A DNA stretch of 37,482 nucleotides from Candidatus Nitrosopelagicus sp. (GTDB lineage: Archaea > Thermoproteota > Nitrososphaeria > Nitrososphaerales > Nitrosopumilaceae). Positions within the stretch are counted from its first letter, which is position 1; each line of letters starts with the position of its first letter. A program made the position numbers and the translations under genes. Of the stretch, positions 1 through 7,341 are shown piece by piece. The stretch lies in contig JAOJYB010000009.1 of assembly GCA_028242535.1 (NCBI GenBank), positions 1-37,482 on the forward strand. The letters run 5' to 3'. The notes beneath the pieces are model-generated. The model ran no database searches. It had not been told where the DNA came from and saw nothing but the letters and a program-made list of their open reading frames with translations.

Positions 1-42
1 ACATGTACCTTCAAATTTCATTGCAATTTTTCGCCAGCTCAT
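1..42 (-). CDS. Small unknown protein, N-terminal fragment (cut by window edge)
   Basis: Reading leftward from the ATG at 42 gives MSWRKIAMKFEGTC before the window ends, so only 14 codons are visible. The ATG overlaps the TGA stop of the rfcL gene (ATGA), the same coupling seen at other operon junctions here, which supports a real start. The terminal Cys could be the first ligand of a zinc site, but that cannot be seen. Function unknown. Confidence 0.5.
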   Translation of the reverse strand, partial: MSWRKIAMKFEGTC

Positions 43-1199
43 TGTAATAATTCAATCTCCTTTTCAATTAATTCCTCATATGTTTCCTCAAATTCTAATT
101 CAATGGAATCATTTTTCTTTAATGTTAAGAGTAATGGAAAGAAAAATGTTGCAAACGTACTATTTGATACATGTAGTTTTTTAGATAATGTTGAACTAAT
201 TGCTTTAATTTTTGCTCCATCCCATCGCAATCTATTCAACAAAGGCCAAGAAAGATTATACTTAGTGTATCTAGCAGAAGAATCTTTTTCATAAAGTGAC
301 AATAAGATTGAATCAAGATATCTCAGTAGTCTCCAGTTTTGTGTTTTCATTATTTTTCCATAAAGTAAATCAGCTTTAGAAATAATTTCTAGTGATTTAG
401 ATATTTTTTCTGTAGATAGATTACTAGTTATAATACTTGAATAAAACGCATTAATTTTTTCTCTAGGATCAATTCTTAAAGAAAATAATACAACTCTTGC
501 CTCATCTAATGATTGTGATTTGAAAAATGCATTTAATCCATCCTCTACATTGAGAGATTCAAATGATTTTTCAGTATTAGGTTCAAATCCAGTAACTAAT
601 GCTTGTGCAGAATTTATCATAGAACGAATGTCACCTTTTGAATCAGTGATAAGTTTTACAAATCTACCAGGATTGATTTTTGCTTTTTCTTTTTCTAGGA
701 TCATATTGAGATACAATTTGAGAAATCGAGGTGATAAAGGACTAATTTGTAGAGTTTTTACAACTTTTTTGATTTTTTTCATTTTGTCAGAGGAATCATA
801 ATTCCCAGCAAGTATAATTGGAACTGTTGGTTCTTTTAAGATGTTAATGAGTGCTTCAATACCTCCAAAATCAGAACGTCCATGAATTCCATCTACTTCA
901 TCAATGAATATCATAGGTTCACCAAGAACAGTTTGATTTCCAAGTACAGGAGTTAGTATCTCTTGAATATTTTTTTTATTTCTTACATCACTTGCATTAA
1001 GACTAATCATATCATATCCAAATTGTTTTCCTGCAAGAAAACACATAGTTGTTTTTCCAATTCCAGGAGGACCAATCAATAAGAGAGGTTTAGTTCCTTT
1101 CTTCCATTTTCCAAACCACTCAACAAATTGTTTTCTAACATCTTCATTTCCAACCATATCAAAAATATTTTGAGGTCGATATTTTTCGGACCACATCAT
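39..1199 (-). CDS. rfcL: Replication factor C large subunit
   Basis: AAA+ subunit of the archaeal clamp loader, which opens PCNA rings and places them on primed DNA. The N-terminus (MMWSEKYRP) is the RFC signature. The Walker A motif GPPGIGKTT and the Walker B motif MIFIDEVDG are both present. The SRC motif of small subunits is replaced by LSPRF, as expected for a large subunit, and the C-terminus is acidic. Length (386 aa) is at the short end for archaeal RfcL. An in-frame GTG at 1208 overlaps the preceding stop, but the ATG at 1199 (or 1196) gives the usual start of the family. It is the middle gene of a minus-strand group. Its partner rfcS lies at 34299. Confidence 0.93.
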   Translation of the reverse strand: MMWSEKYRPQNIFDMVGNEDVRKQFVEWFGKWKKGTKPLLLIGPPGIGKTTMCFLAGKQFGYDMISLNASDVRNKKNIQEILTPVLGNQTVLGEPMIFIDEVDGIHGRSDFGGIEALINILKEPTVPIILAGNYDSSDKMKKIKKVVKTLQISPLSPRFLKLYLNMILEKEKAKINPGRFVKLITDSKGDIRSMINSAQALVTGFEPNTEKSFESLNVEDGLNAFFKSQSLDEARVVLFSLRIDPREKINAFYSSIITSNLSTEKISKSLEIISKADLLYGKIMKTQNWRLLRYLDSILLSLYEKDSSARYTKYNLSWPLLNRLRWDGAKIKAISSTLSKKLHVSNSTFATFFFPLLLTLKKNDSIELEFEETYEELIEKEIELLQ

Positions 1200-1204
1200 T
1201 TGTA

Positions 1205-2326
1205 TCACTTAGTAGGAAGGTTTTGAGTCAAATCTGACCAAATATTTTGCTCTTGCAGCTTTTTGTACCAAAATAGGTTATAATGCTCAACTGTTAGGAA
1301 TAAAAATTCTAAGAATTTTCTATGTGAGAATTCATCTGGAAGTTTTTCAAGAGCGGCTCTAGCATCATTTAGGTATGATTCACTATGTTTCATTGTTTCT
1401 TCAAATCCACTTTTTACATCATTCATTTTGAGAGAATAAAAAAGTGGCCAAGATGGAATTTTTGCTGCTTTGTCTCTAATACTATCTTCAATTTCATTTC
1501 CACATCCAACTGATTCAGCTGCTTTTGCCATTCCAGTGTAAAAGATGTCAGCTAATGGTGGACGAGCTAATGCCATATTTCTGCCTGCAGTACCCATCAC
1601 AGAACGATATTTTTTATAACTTTCAACTAATTCTTCTTCAGTAATTGATGTAGGTTTGTCTTTTAATTTTGTATCAAGATATTGACCAATTCTTGCTTGC
1701 TTAAATCCTTCTTCAAATTCTTTTACTACATCTTCACCACCTTTTGAAATTTTTTCTCTAGCAAGTTTTAGAATATATGGATTCATCAATTTGTAATCAT
1801 CTAAATACTCCAAATCTTCATCTTTGTCAACGATTCTATCCATTGGCTCACTAAGATCTATTGCAATTATGTGACCATCGACAATATCTTCTCGCATTGT
1901 AGTACTCTTATCATCTTTGAAATAATCCGTTGATGCATCAAAAAGACCATTGAATACAGGAAATGTCATTTTTACAAAATTTGAGTTTAGGATTCTAAGA
2001 ACTCGATCATGTAGTGTATCAAAATCTTCAAGTTTAGATTTTATAGGATCAATTTCAGAAGCATTTAAGATAATTTCTGTAGAACCAACTTCTTCTGCAA
2101 ATTTTTGTTGTGTTGTATTAGGAGAATCATCAGACTTTATTTGATCAAAGAGATTTTTTGCAAATCTCTTAGCAAACTCAGGAAATGTATTTTCTGCTTC
2201 TTCTTTATAATGATTAAACTGTTTGAATCCTTTTGATTTGAATAGACCTTGCTTGATGATTTGTTTTCCAGGTTTGGTTCCCATCAAAGCACTTTTGCTA
2301 AAAATTGATTCATCTTTTCCACTCAC
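1205..2326 (-). CDS. Conserved-looking soluble protein of unknown function, coupled to rfcL
   Basis: This 373-residue protein has no family I recognise. It is highly charged and mostly helical in appearance, with no signal peptide or membrane segment. A central region carries DIVDGHIIAIDLSEP, and a Gly/Ala-rich stretch (MGTAGRNMALARPPLAD) precedes a single Cys (ESVGCGNEIED). The start is GTG; a TATA-like CATAAATAG on the minus strand lies about 26 bp upstream (near 2349-2357), predicting a leaderless message. Its stop overlaps the possible GTG of rfcL, so it is probably cotranscribed with the clamp loader subunit. A link to replication or DNA handling is only positional inference. Confidence 0.8.
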   Translation of the reverse strand: MSGKDESIFSKSALMGTKPGKQIIKQGLFKSKGFKQFNHYKEEAENTFPEFAKRFAKNLFDQIKSDDSPNTTQQKFAEEVGSTEIILNASEIDPIKSKLEDFDTLHDRVLRILNSNFVKMTFPVFNGLFDASTDYFKDDKSTTMREDIVDGHIIAIDLSEPMDRIVDKDEDLEYLDDYKLMNPYILKLAREKISKGGEDVVKEFEEGFKQARIGQYLDTKLKDKPTSITEEELVESYKKYRSVMGTAGRNMALARPPLADIFYTGMAKAAESVGCGNEIEDSIRDKAAKIPSWPLFYSLKMNDVKSGFEETMKHSESYLNDARAALEKLPDEFSHRKFLEFLFLTVEHYNLFWYKKLQEQNIWSDLTQNLPTK

Positions 2327-2371
2327 AAAAAGTTGTTAACAAATTGCTATTTATGCGTTCAAAGAACTAAA

Positions 2372-2869
2372 TCACAATCGTCTAAACTCTGCAGCACCTT
2401 TTTCTGTAATTTTTAGTTGTATTGATTTTCCAAAAGGACCACTTTTTTCTACTGGCATCATGAAGCGTTTTTTCTCAAGATCTTGTAAAATAGTATCCAA
2501 ATTATTTGTTGAAAGGTTTGCTCTTTTTTGAAGTTCTTCAAATTTTGAAATATTTGTCATTAGTAAACCAAGCACAATTTTTTCTTTAGACCAATTTTTT
2601 GTTGAGAATTCTTCTTTACGTGGTGATTCTTGGAAATTATCAGGAGAAGATTCTTGGAAATTATCAGGAGAAGATTCTTGGAAATTATCAGGAGAAGATT
2701 CTTGGAAATTATCAGGAGAAGATTCTTGGAAGAAATTTCTGCGAGGGCTTTCAGGACGAGTAGATGTATTTTGTTTAAGACCAACACGTTTCAATACTCT
2801 AGGAAGTATTCTGGCGAGTGGTATGATCAGAAATATGAGTAAATAGATCCAAGAATAGTTTTCTTCCAT
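2372..2869 (-). CDS. Membrane-anchored protein with octapeptide repeats and C-terminal winged-helix-like domain
   Basis: The 165-residue product begins with a hydrophobic segment (about residues 7-25, YLLIFLIIPLARILP) followed by basic residues, so it is probably an N-in or N-out single-span anchor. Residues about 45-90 consist of tandem SSPDNFQE repeats, hydrophilic and likely disordered. The C-terminal ~75 residues (KEKIVLGLLMTNIS...ITEKGAAEFRRL) look like a winged helix with the usual final hairpin ITEKG. A membrane-tethered DNA-binding protein is therefore plausible but unproven. It is separated from the next minus gene by about 45 bp. The repeats are encoded by four identical 24-bp DNA units. 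Confidence 0.75.
   Translation of the reverse strand: MEENYSWIYLLIFLIIPLARILPRVLKRVGLKQNTSTRPESPRRNFFQESSPDNFQESSPDNFQESSPDNFQESSPDNFQESPRKEEFSTKNWSKEKIVLGLLMTNISKFEELQKRANLSTNNLDTILQDLEKKRFMMPVEKSGPFGKSIQLKITEKGAAEFRRL
2625..2731. repeat. 24-bp tandem repeat, four perfect copies plus partial
   Basis: Four identical 24-base units occupy 2625-2648, 2649-2672, 2673-2696 and 2697-2720, and an 11-base partial copy follows (2721-2731). They lie in frame in the 2372-2869 gene and encode SSPDNFQE. Perfect identity between the copies points to recent expansion. The unit has no stop in several frames, which is why shadow reading frames cover it. Confidence 0.97.
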
Positions 2870-2914
2870 GTTATATCATTCCAATTCGAAAGTAATAATG
2901 TATGTGTTGATTTT

Positions 2915-3235
2915 CTATTGAGATTGTGAAAAAACACGATATTCACCTATAATAGAATTACATTTGTGACATGTGTATTGGCCTCTCTCAATGAGGATTA
3001 GTCCATTAGCAACCGGTTCATTTGGTTTTTCTTCTATCTGTATTTTAGTTGGCCCATCAAATTCAGAGTCACAAGTTTTGCAGAAATGTTTCAACATTTT
3101 TCCTAGATCAAGTTTCTCAAGTGATGCCAAGAAATGTTTGTCTATGTTTGGGACAAGTTTTGATTTTGAAACTTCTTCATCAGTAAGTTCTGCACTAACC
3201 CATCCACCAGAACCTTGTAACTCTATTATCGTCAT
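2915..3235 (-). CDS. Small zinc-ribbon-like protein of unknown function
   Basis: The 106-residue protein has two CxxC pairs, FCKTCDSEF at about residues 57-65 and YTCHKCNS at about residues 88-95, spaced as in a zinc ribbon. Between them is a short acidic/basic linker, and the N-terminal half (MTIIELQGSGGWVSAELTDEEV) lacks recognisable motifs. Zinc binding is inferred from the cysteine pattern. ATG start at 3235. It is transcribed away from the monophosphatase gene at 3327, and the gap between them carries A/T-rich sequence that could hold both promoters. Confidence 0.75.
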   Translation of the reverse strand: MTIIELQGSGGWVSAELTDEEVSKSKLVPNIDKHFLASLEKLDLGKMLKHFCKTCDSEFDGPTKIQIEEKPNEPVANGLILIERGQYTCHKCNSIIGEYRVFSQSQ

Positions 3236-3326
3236 AATAATTCATTTTTTTATGCATGAATAAAGAGGTTTTGAAAAAAAAAACGAAAATGTTATTCAAC
3301 TTAAATTATCCACAAATTGGAAAATC

Positions 3327-4127
3327 ATGATGGATACAAATCAAATTCTCAAAGAGGCATCAAGAAGAATTTACGAGGCTGTAAAAGATATGGCAGGTAC
3401 TGAAAAGGCTGCAGGGAATTTTGGAAGAGGTGCTGGAGGAGATATTTCAAGAAATATCGACATTACTGCAGAAAACACTGTTTTAGATTATCTAAAAGAG
3501 ATTAATTTTGAATGTGTAGTTTTAGGAGAAGAATGTGGTCGTGTAGAATTATCAGATGAACCAAAGGGTTTTGTCATCATGGATGCAATTGATGGTTCTG
3601 CAAATGCAGTTAGAGGAGTTCCATTTTTCTGCTCATCGTTAGCATTTGCAACGGAAAATAGGCTAAGTTCGATAACAGATGGTGTAATTACAAATCTTTC
3701 AACAGGTCAAATGTATTCAGCATCACAAGGAAAAGGTTCATTTCTTGATGAGAAACAAATTTCAATTCACAAAGAAAAACCATTGTATAAAATAGTTGGA
3801 ATAAACACTTCAGGTGCAAATCAAGAAATAATGAAAAAATTGCAACCAGTTATTCAGAATCATAGTCATCTAAGACACTTTGGTGCAAATGCATTAGAAA
3901 TGGCAATGTTTGCACAAGGATTAATGGATATCTTCATTGACTTGAGAAATAAGATAAGGATTCAAGACATTGCAGCAGGATACATTATTGTTAAAGAAGC
4001 AGGAGGTTTACTTTTAGATGAAAAATTTAACACATTAGATGCAGACTTGAGTTATGAAACAAGAGTTTCTTTTGTGGCAGCTGCTAATCAGGAAATTTTA
4101 GACGATATATTTCCAAGAGAAAAGTAA
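3327..4127 (+). CDS. Inositol monophosphatase / fructose-1,6-bisphosphatase family protein
   Basis: Mg-dependent sugar-phosphate phosphatase of the IMPase fold; archaeal members often hydrolyse both inositol-1-phosphate and fructose-1,6-bisphosphate. The metal ligands are visible: GEECG (E68/E69), MDAIDGSAN (D86, D89, with S for the usual T), and QDIAAG (D214). Length (266 aa) is normal. In an autotroph lacking other FBPases it could act in gluconeogenesis, but the substrate cannot be told from sequence. A TATA-like TTAAATTA near 3301-3308 fits a leaderless start. The second ATG (3330) has slightly better spacing than the first. Confidence 0.88.
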   Translation: MMDTNQILKEASRRIYEAVKDMAGTEKAAGNFGRGAGGDISRNIDITAENTVLDYLKEINFECVVLGEECGRVELSDEPKGFVIMDAIDGSANAVRGVPFFCSSLAFATENRLSSITDGVITNLSTGQMYSASQGKGSFLDEKQISIHKEKPLYKIVGINTSGANQEIMKKLQPVIQNHSHLRHFGANALEMAMFAQGLMDIFIDLRNKIRIQDIAAGYIIVKEAGGLLLDEKFNTLDADLSYETRVSFVAAANQEILDDIFPREK

Positions 4128-4130
4128 ATT

Positions 4131-4967
4131 TTATCCGTATGATTCGTATTTGACTTCAAATGTTCCATCTTCATGGGGATTATCTCTATTAACAAATCCT
4201 CTATCAGAAACATAATCCATTACTCCATCAATTGTTCCTTGATAACCACAAATGTAGATTCTAGTATTCTCAGGAGTTACTTTTTCTCCAACTAATTCAT
4301 CTAATGGAGAAACACCTTGAGCATTTGCTTTGAAAAATGATTCTACACGTCCAGTATGACCGATCCAAGACCTGTTAAAGTATTCTTTAGGTCTACTAAT
4401 TGCAGCTCGGTAAATAAAGTTCCATTTATCAGATCCTCTCTCTTTACTTTCATTTTGAAGGTCAGTAAGTAGACGTTTGTAACTTAATTCATCTACGTAA
4501 CTTGCTCCGTGTAAAACAACAACTTGTCTTTTATCATTTGTTTCATGAAAGTGATTTGCAAAAGCAATGAATGGTGCAAGACCTGTTCCACCTCCAACAC
4601 AAACAATTCTTCTGTTATCTGGTTGTCCATTACGAAGTTTATCTTCAATAATCAAATCTTCACCAGTAGGATCACCAAGTAATACTTCATCTCCAACACT
4701 AAGATAGAATAATTCGGTAGTAACGCGACCAGGTAGTGGTTTTCTAACCCATCTAATTACAAATTCATAATAATCTCTATTTTCAGCATGAGATACAAGA
4801 GAATATGCACGTTTAATGATTTTATTTTCTGCTGCTACTGGCAAACCAATTGTAAGGAATTGACCAGTTCGGTATTTTGGCATTCCATTTACAGGAACAA
4901 TTCTAATTATAACTAAATCTTCTTTTAGTAATTCAGTATAGATGATCTTTGCTTTTGTATCAGCCAT
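4131..4967 (-). CDS. Ferredoxin-NADP reductase-like FAD/NAD(P)-binding oxidoreductase, copy 1
   Basis: A 278-residue flavoprotein of the ferredoxin-NADP+ reductase superfamily. The FAD-binding motif is RAYSLVSH (RxYSxxS) near residue 54. The pyridine-nucleotide-binding motif VCVGGGTGLAPF follows near residue 122, and the C-terminal YICGYQGTIDGVMDYV is the usual CG-x-P-like segment. There is no Fe-S cluster motif, so it would need a separate ferredoxin, for example the one at 35759. It shares long identical stretches with the gene at 15011 (EFVIRWVRKP, LHGASYVDELSYK) and is clearly its paralogue. It converges on the phosphatase gene with a 3-bp gap. Confidence 0.88.
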   Translation of the reverse strand: MADTKAKIIYTELLKEDLVIIRIVPVNGMPKYRTGQFLTIGLPVAAENKIIKRAYSLVSHAENRDYYEFVIRWVRKPLPGRVTTELFYLSVGDEVLLGDPTGEDLIIEDKLRNGQPDNRRIVCVGGGTGLAPFIAFANHFHETNDKRQVVVLHGASYVDELSYKRLLTDLQNESKERGSDKWNFIYRAAISRPKEYFNRSWIGHTGRVESFFKANAQGVSPLDELVGEKVTPENTRIYICGYQGTIDGVMDYVSDRGFVNRDNPHEDGTFEVKYESYG

Positions 4968-5024
4968 GCAAGAAACCTTCTTGATTTAGATAAATGTATT
5001 TCTCTTAAAATTTAGACAGGATTC

Positions 5025-5034
5025 TTTTTATATA
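5025..5034 (+). promoter_or_regulatory. TATA box of the DUF1059-like gene
   Basis: TTTTTATATA is centred about 32 bp before the ATG at 5062, so initiation would fall a few bases before the start codon. No ribosome-binding site is obvious. Confidence 0.55.
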
Positions 5035-5061
5035 GAAAATATATCCTCAAAAATTAAGACA

Positions 5062-5226
5062 ATGACAAAATTAACATGTATGGATTATGGTTTTGATTGT
5101 CCATATGTAATAGAGGGTGAAGTTGAGCAGGTTATTGAAGAATTTGGGAACCATACAACCGAAGAACATGGAATAGAATATTCCACAGAAGCTTTGACAC
5201 AATTCATTTTAAGACAACAAGGTTGA
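5062..5226 (+). CDS. Small DUF1059-like protein
   Basis: A 54-residue protein, MTKLTCMDYGFDCPYVIEG... to ...LTQFILRQQG. The N-terminal Cys/Asp-rich segment (TCMDYGFDC), followed by EGEVEQVIEEFGNHTTEEHG, matches the DUF1059 pattern of small archaeal and bacterial proteins: C-x6-C, then a helix and an HxxxxHG-type motif. Function is unknown; the two Cys and two His could bind a metal. A TATA box at 5025-5034 and a complete reading frame support it. It lies between the divergent FNR-like gene and the convergent hemA-like gene. Confidence 0.75.
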   Translation: MTKLTCMDYGFDCPYVIEGEVEQVIEEFGNHTTEEHGIEYSTEALTQFILRQQG

Positions 5227-5237
5227 TTGTAAAAAAA

Positions 5238-6311
5238 TTAAATTCTTTTCATTGAAGCAGATAAAATTGGTAATTCTTTTGAGATGATTTTCTCAACAGC
5301 AGGAACTATACCAGATTTTAGTTTAGTATTTTCTTCATAGATTTCTGCAACTTGATCCCGGAATAGTAATTTAATTCCAGGCAATTCCATAATACTTTCT
5401 TCAACAGCTCTTGGTTCAGATAAATCTAAAATTAGTGTTCCTTTCTTCTTTTCTTGCATTACTAGCTTGATTCTTTCAAGATCAATCACGAAATAATCAG
5501 CAGTTGTTGCGACTATAATAATATTAAATTTATCAAATCCTGCAAGTACATCTGCAAATTCCATTGGAGTTCCTCCTAAGATTTGTGAAAAGTTTGTAGA
5601 GCGGTCGATAGTTTTACTAGTTACTTGAAAAGGGATTTGTTTTTGACCTAATGTTTTTGCAACCATTGCAGCAGTTTCACCTGTACCGATGAGTAAGACT
5701 TTCTTTTTTGCGTCTAGCCCAACTTTTTCTTCTATTAGATTTAGTGCTATGTCTCCCAGAGATACAACATCCTTACTTATTTCAGTTGAATCTCTAATTG
5801 AACTTGCAAGTCTAATTACACTATCAAATAATTTATTAAGAATTTTTCCTGAAGAGCCAGATTTTTTTGAGTCTTCTAGAGATTTTTTAATTTCATCATA
5901 GACTTCTTGTTTTCCTACAACTACAGAATCTAATCCACAAGCTAATCGTAATAGATGAAGGTAAACATCATCATCTTTGAAAACTTCAAGAGTTTGATCA
6001 AAATGATCAATATCAATTTGCTCTATACTAGAATTATTTTGCCAGGTTTCTTTCATTTGATTAATTATCAAGCCTTTTCCTTCAGGTCGTCTTGCATCAG
6101 TAGAATCATCATTTTCAAGATTACTAACAGTGAAAATTTCAACTCTGCTTGATGTTTGAATTATGATACATTCATCAACGCCGGGAATTTTTTTGAAAGC
6201 ATCATATGCAGCATTTATGTCGTTGAATGCAAATCGTGAAAGAGAATGTAATGGTACATTTTTGAAAGTAACGCGCGCATTCAAGACATCAAATTTAACT
6301 TCACTCAACAT
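5238..6311 (-). CDS. hemA: Glutamyl-tRNA reductase homologue lacking the catalytic Cys
   Basis: GluTR reduces glutamyl-tRNA to glutamate-1-semialdehyde, the first step of C5 tetrapyrrole synthesis (heme, siroheme, cobalamin). Family features: NARVTFKNVPLHSL at the N-terminus, HLLRLACGLDSVVVG near residues 119-133, the NADPH motif LLIGTGETAA at 206-215, and LDLSEPRAVEE further on. At the universally expected T-C-N-R-x-E motif this protein reads T53-S54-S55-R56-V57-E58, so the nucleophilic Cys is Ser. The nearest Cys is C48. The GEPQIL motif is also altered (GKQEVY). The 357-residue length is short because much of the C-terminal dimerisation domain is missing. It may be a divergent active enzyme or a paralogue with another role. 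Confidence 0.8.
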   Translation of the reverse strand: MLSEVKFDVLNARVTFKNVPLHSLSRFAFNDINAAYDAFKKIPGVDECIIIQTSSRVEIFTVSNLENDDSTDARRPEGKGLIINQMKETWQNNSSIEQIDIDHFDQTLEVFKDDDVYLHLLRLACGLDSVVVGKQEVYDEIKKSLEDSKKSGSSGKILNKLFDSVIRLASSIRDSTEISKDVVSLGDIALNLIEEKVGLDAKKKVLLIGTGETAAMVAKTLGQKQIPFQVTSKTIDRSTNFSQILGGTPMEFADVLAGFDKFNIIIVATTADYFVIDLERIKLVMQEKKKGTLILDLSEPRAVEESIMELPGIKLLFRDQVAEIYEENTKLKSGIVPAVEKIISKELPILSASMKRI

Positions 6312-6325
6312 ATATCACCAAAATA

Positions 6326-6997
6326 TCAATCTCGTAATTTTGTTCGTCCACCTTTAGCAGTTCTAAAAACATTCATTCCAAGATGATAATTGGCATGTAA
6401 TGAATCTAGGTATGTAAGGTCTTGTTCAATTTTTGCAATATCGTCAGGTAAAGATTCAGGATCATTTCTAAGACGTTCTAGTTTTACTTGTAATTCATCG
6501 CCTAGAACAGTAATTCCAGTTTCATAATTGGAAGTTCCACCATAGCGTTCATCTAAAATATTTTGAGGATCATAATTAGGAGTTGTATCTTCATAGTTGA
6601 GAGCTTTTCTTGTAATGTCATCTTTTTCGTCTTCAGATAAGATAGGTTTAGGAAATCGATCTTCCTTATCTAAGAAAAATTCTGGTTCACCCATAGCTCT
6701 TCTAAATATAATCTCAGTTTTTCGTTTGTTAGAAAAGTCTGGACCTTTTGGCGCTTCAGATTTTACTTCTTCTGCAATTGCTTTGAATTCATCTTCAGCA
6801 GCTTTTGCTGCAGCTTCTTTCAATTTTTTTGCTTTTGCAATTGCTTTTTCTGCAGCTTCTTCTGCTTTTTGAGCAGCTTGTGCTGCAGCTTCTGCGTCAA
6901 TAGATGCTTTGGCAGATTTTTGACTATCTTCTTTTTTTGGTTCTTCAGATGCTTTTGTAATTTCCTTTACTTTAGAGATATTCTTGTCGTCAGACAT
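6326..6997 (-). CDS. Ala/Lys-rich coiled-coil protein of unknown function
   Basis: The 223-residue product begins MSDDKNISKVKEI. Residues about 30-80 are a long Ala/Glu/Lys stretch with heptad character (AEAAAQAAQKAEEAAEKAIAK), so a coiled coil is likely. The C-terminal half (FRRAMGEPEFFLDKEDRFPKP... to ...NYHLGMNVFRTAKGGRTKLRD) is globular-looking but unfamiliar. There is no membrane segment. I chose the ATG at 6997 over an upstream TTG at 7066 because a minus-strand TATA-like box at 7021-7030 is spaced for a leaderless start there. It lies just upstream of hemA on the same strand, 14 bp apart. Confidence 0.75.
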   Translation of the reverse strand: MSDDKNISKVKEITKASEEPKKEDSQKSAKASIDAEAAAQAAQKAEEAAEKAIAKAKKLKEAAAKAAEDEFKAIAEEVKSEAPKGPDFSNKRKTEIIFRRAMGEPEFFLDKEDRFPKPILSEDEKDDITRKALNYEDTTPNYDPQNILDERYGGTSNYETGITVLGDELQVKLERLRNDPESLPDDIAKIEQDLTYLDSLHANYHLGMNVFRTAKGGRTKLRD

Positions 6998-7090
6998 CGA
7001 TTTTTCTGTGAAATTGCCCGATTTTAATATTCTTGTATCATGTAGTTTTGAATCTTCTGCGATCAAACAATCTTAATTTTAAGAAAGAAA

Positions 7091-7168
7091 TGGCGCCCTC
7101 GGCGGGATTTGAACCCGCGTCTCAGCCGTGACAGGGCCGAATTCTAGACCGGGCTATACTACAAGGGC
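7091..7168 (-). tRNA. tRNA-Asp (GTC)
   Basis: Minus-strand cloverleaf. The acceptor stem is GCCCTTG paired with CGAGGGC, the anticodon stem CGGCC/GGCTG encloses loop CTGTCAC (anticodon GTC after U33), and the T loop is GGTTCGAATCC. The discriminator is G73, as in Asp tRNAs. The mature body is 7094-7168 and the 3' CCA is encoded (7091-7093). No intron. Confidence 0.96.
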
Positions 7169-7265
7169 AGTATTTACAAGAAAAAGAATTGCTGGTTTTA
7201 AAGTTTCCATTTTAACTTTCAAACTAGTAAAAGACTAAATTATACAATAATGGAAAAACTCGCAT

Positions 7266-7339
7266 GGGTCTATAGCGCAGCCAGGTAGCGCACCGCCCTT
7301 TTAAGGCGGCTGTCGTGGGTTCGAATCCCACTAGACCCG
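7266..7339 (+). tRNA. tRNA-Lys (TTT)
   Basis: Plus-strand cloverleaf. The acceptor GGGTCTA pairs with TAGACCC, the anticodon stem CCGCC/GGCGG encloses loop CTTTTAA (anticodon TTT), the T arm is GTGGGTTCGAATCCCAC, and the discriminator is G. The 3' CCA is not encoded. It ends 2 bp from the convergent argH stop. No intron. Confidence 0.96.
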
Positions 7340-7341
7340 CG

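Noticed and set aside
2625-2731. Short regularly repeated units suggesting a CRISPR-like array
   Set aside because: Copies abut with no spacers, lie in frame inside a gene and translate as an octapeptide repeat.
2560-2842. Reading frames on both strands over the 24-bp repeat
   Set aside because: They are open only because the repeat unit has no stops in those frames; their products are simple repeats and they overlap the better-supported 2372-2869 gene.
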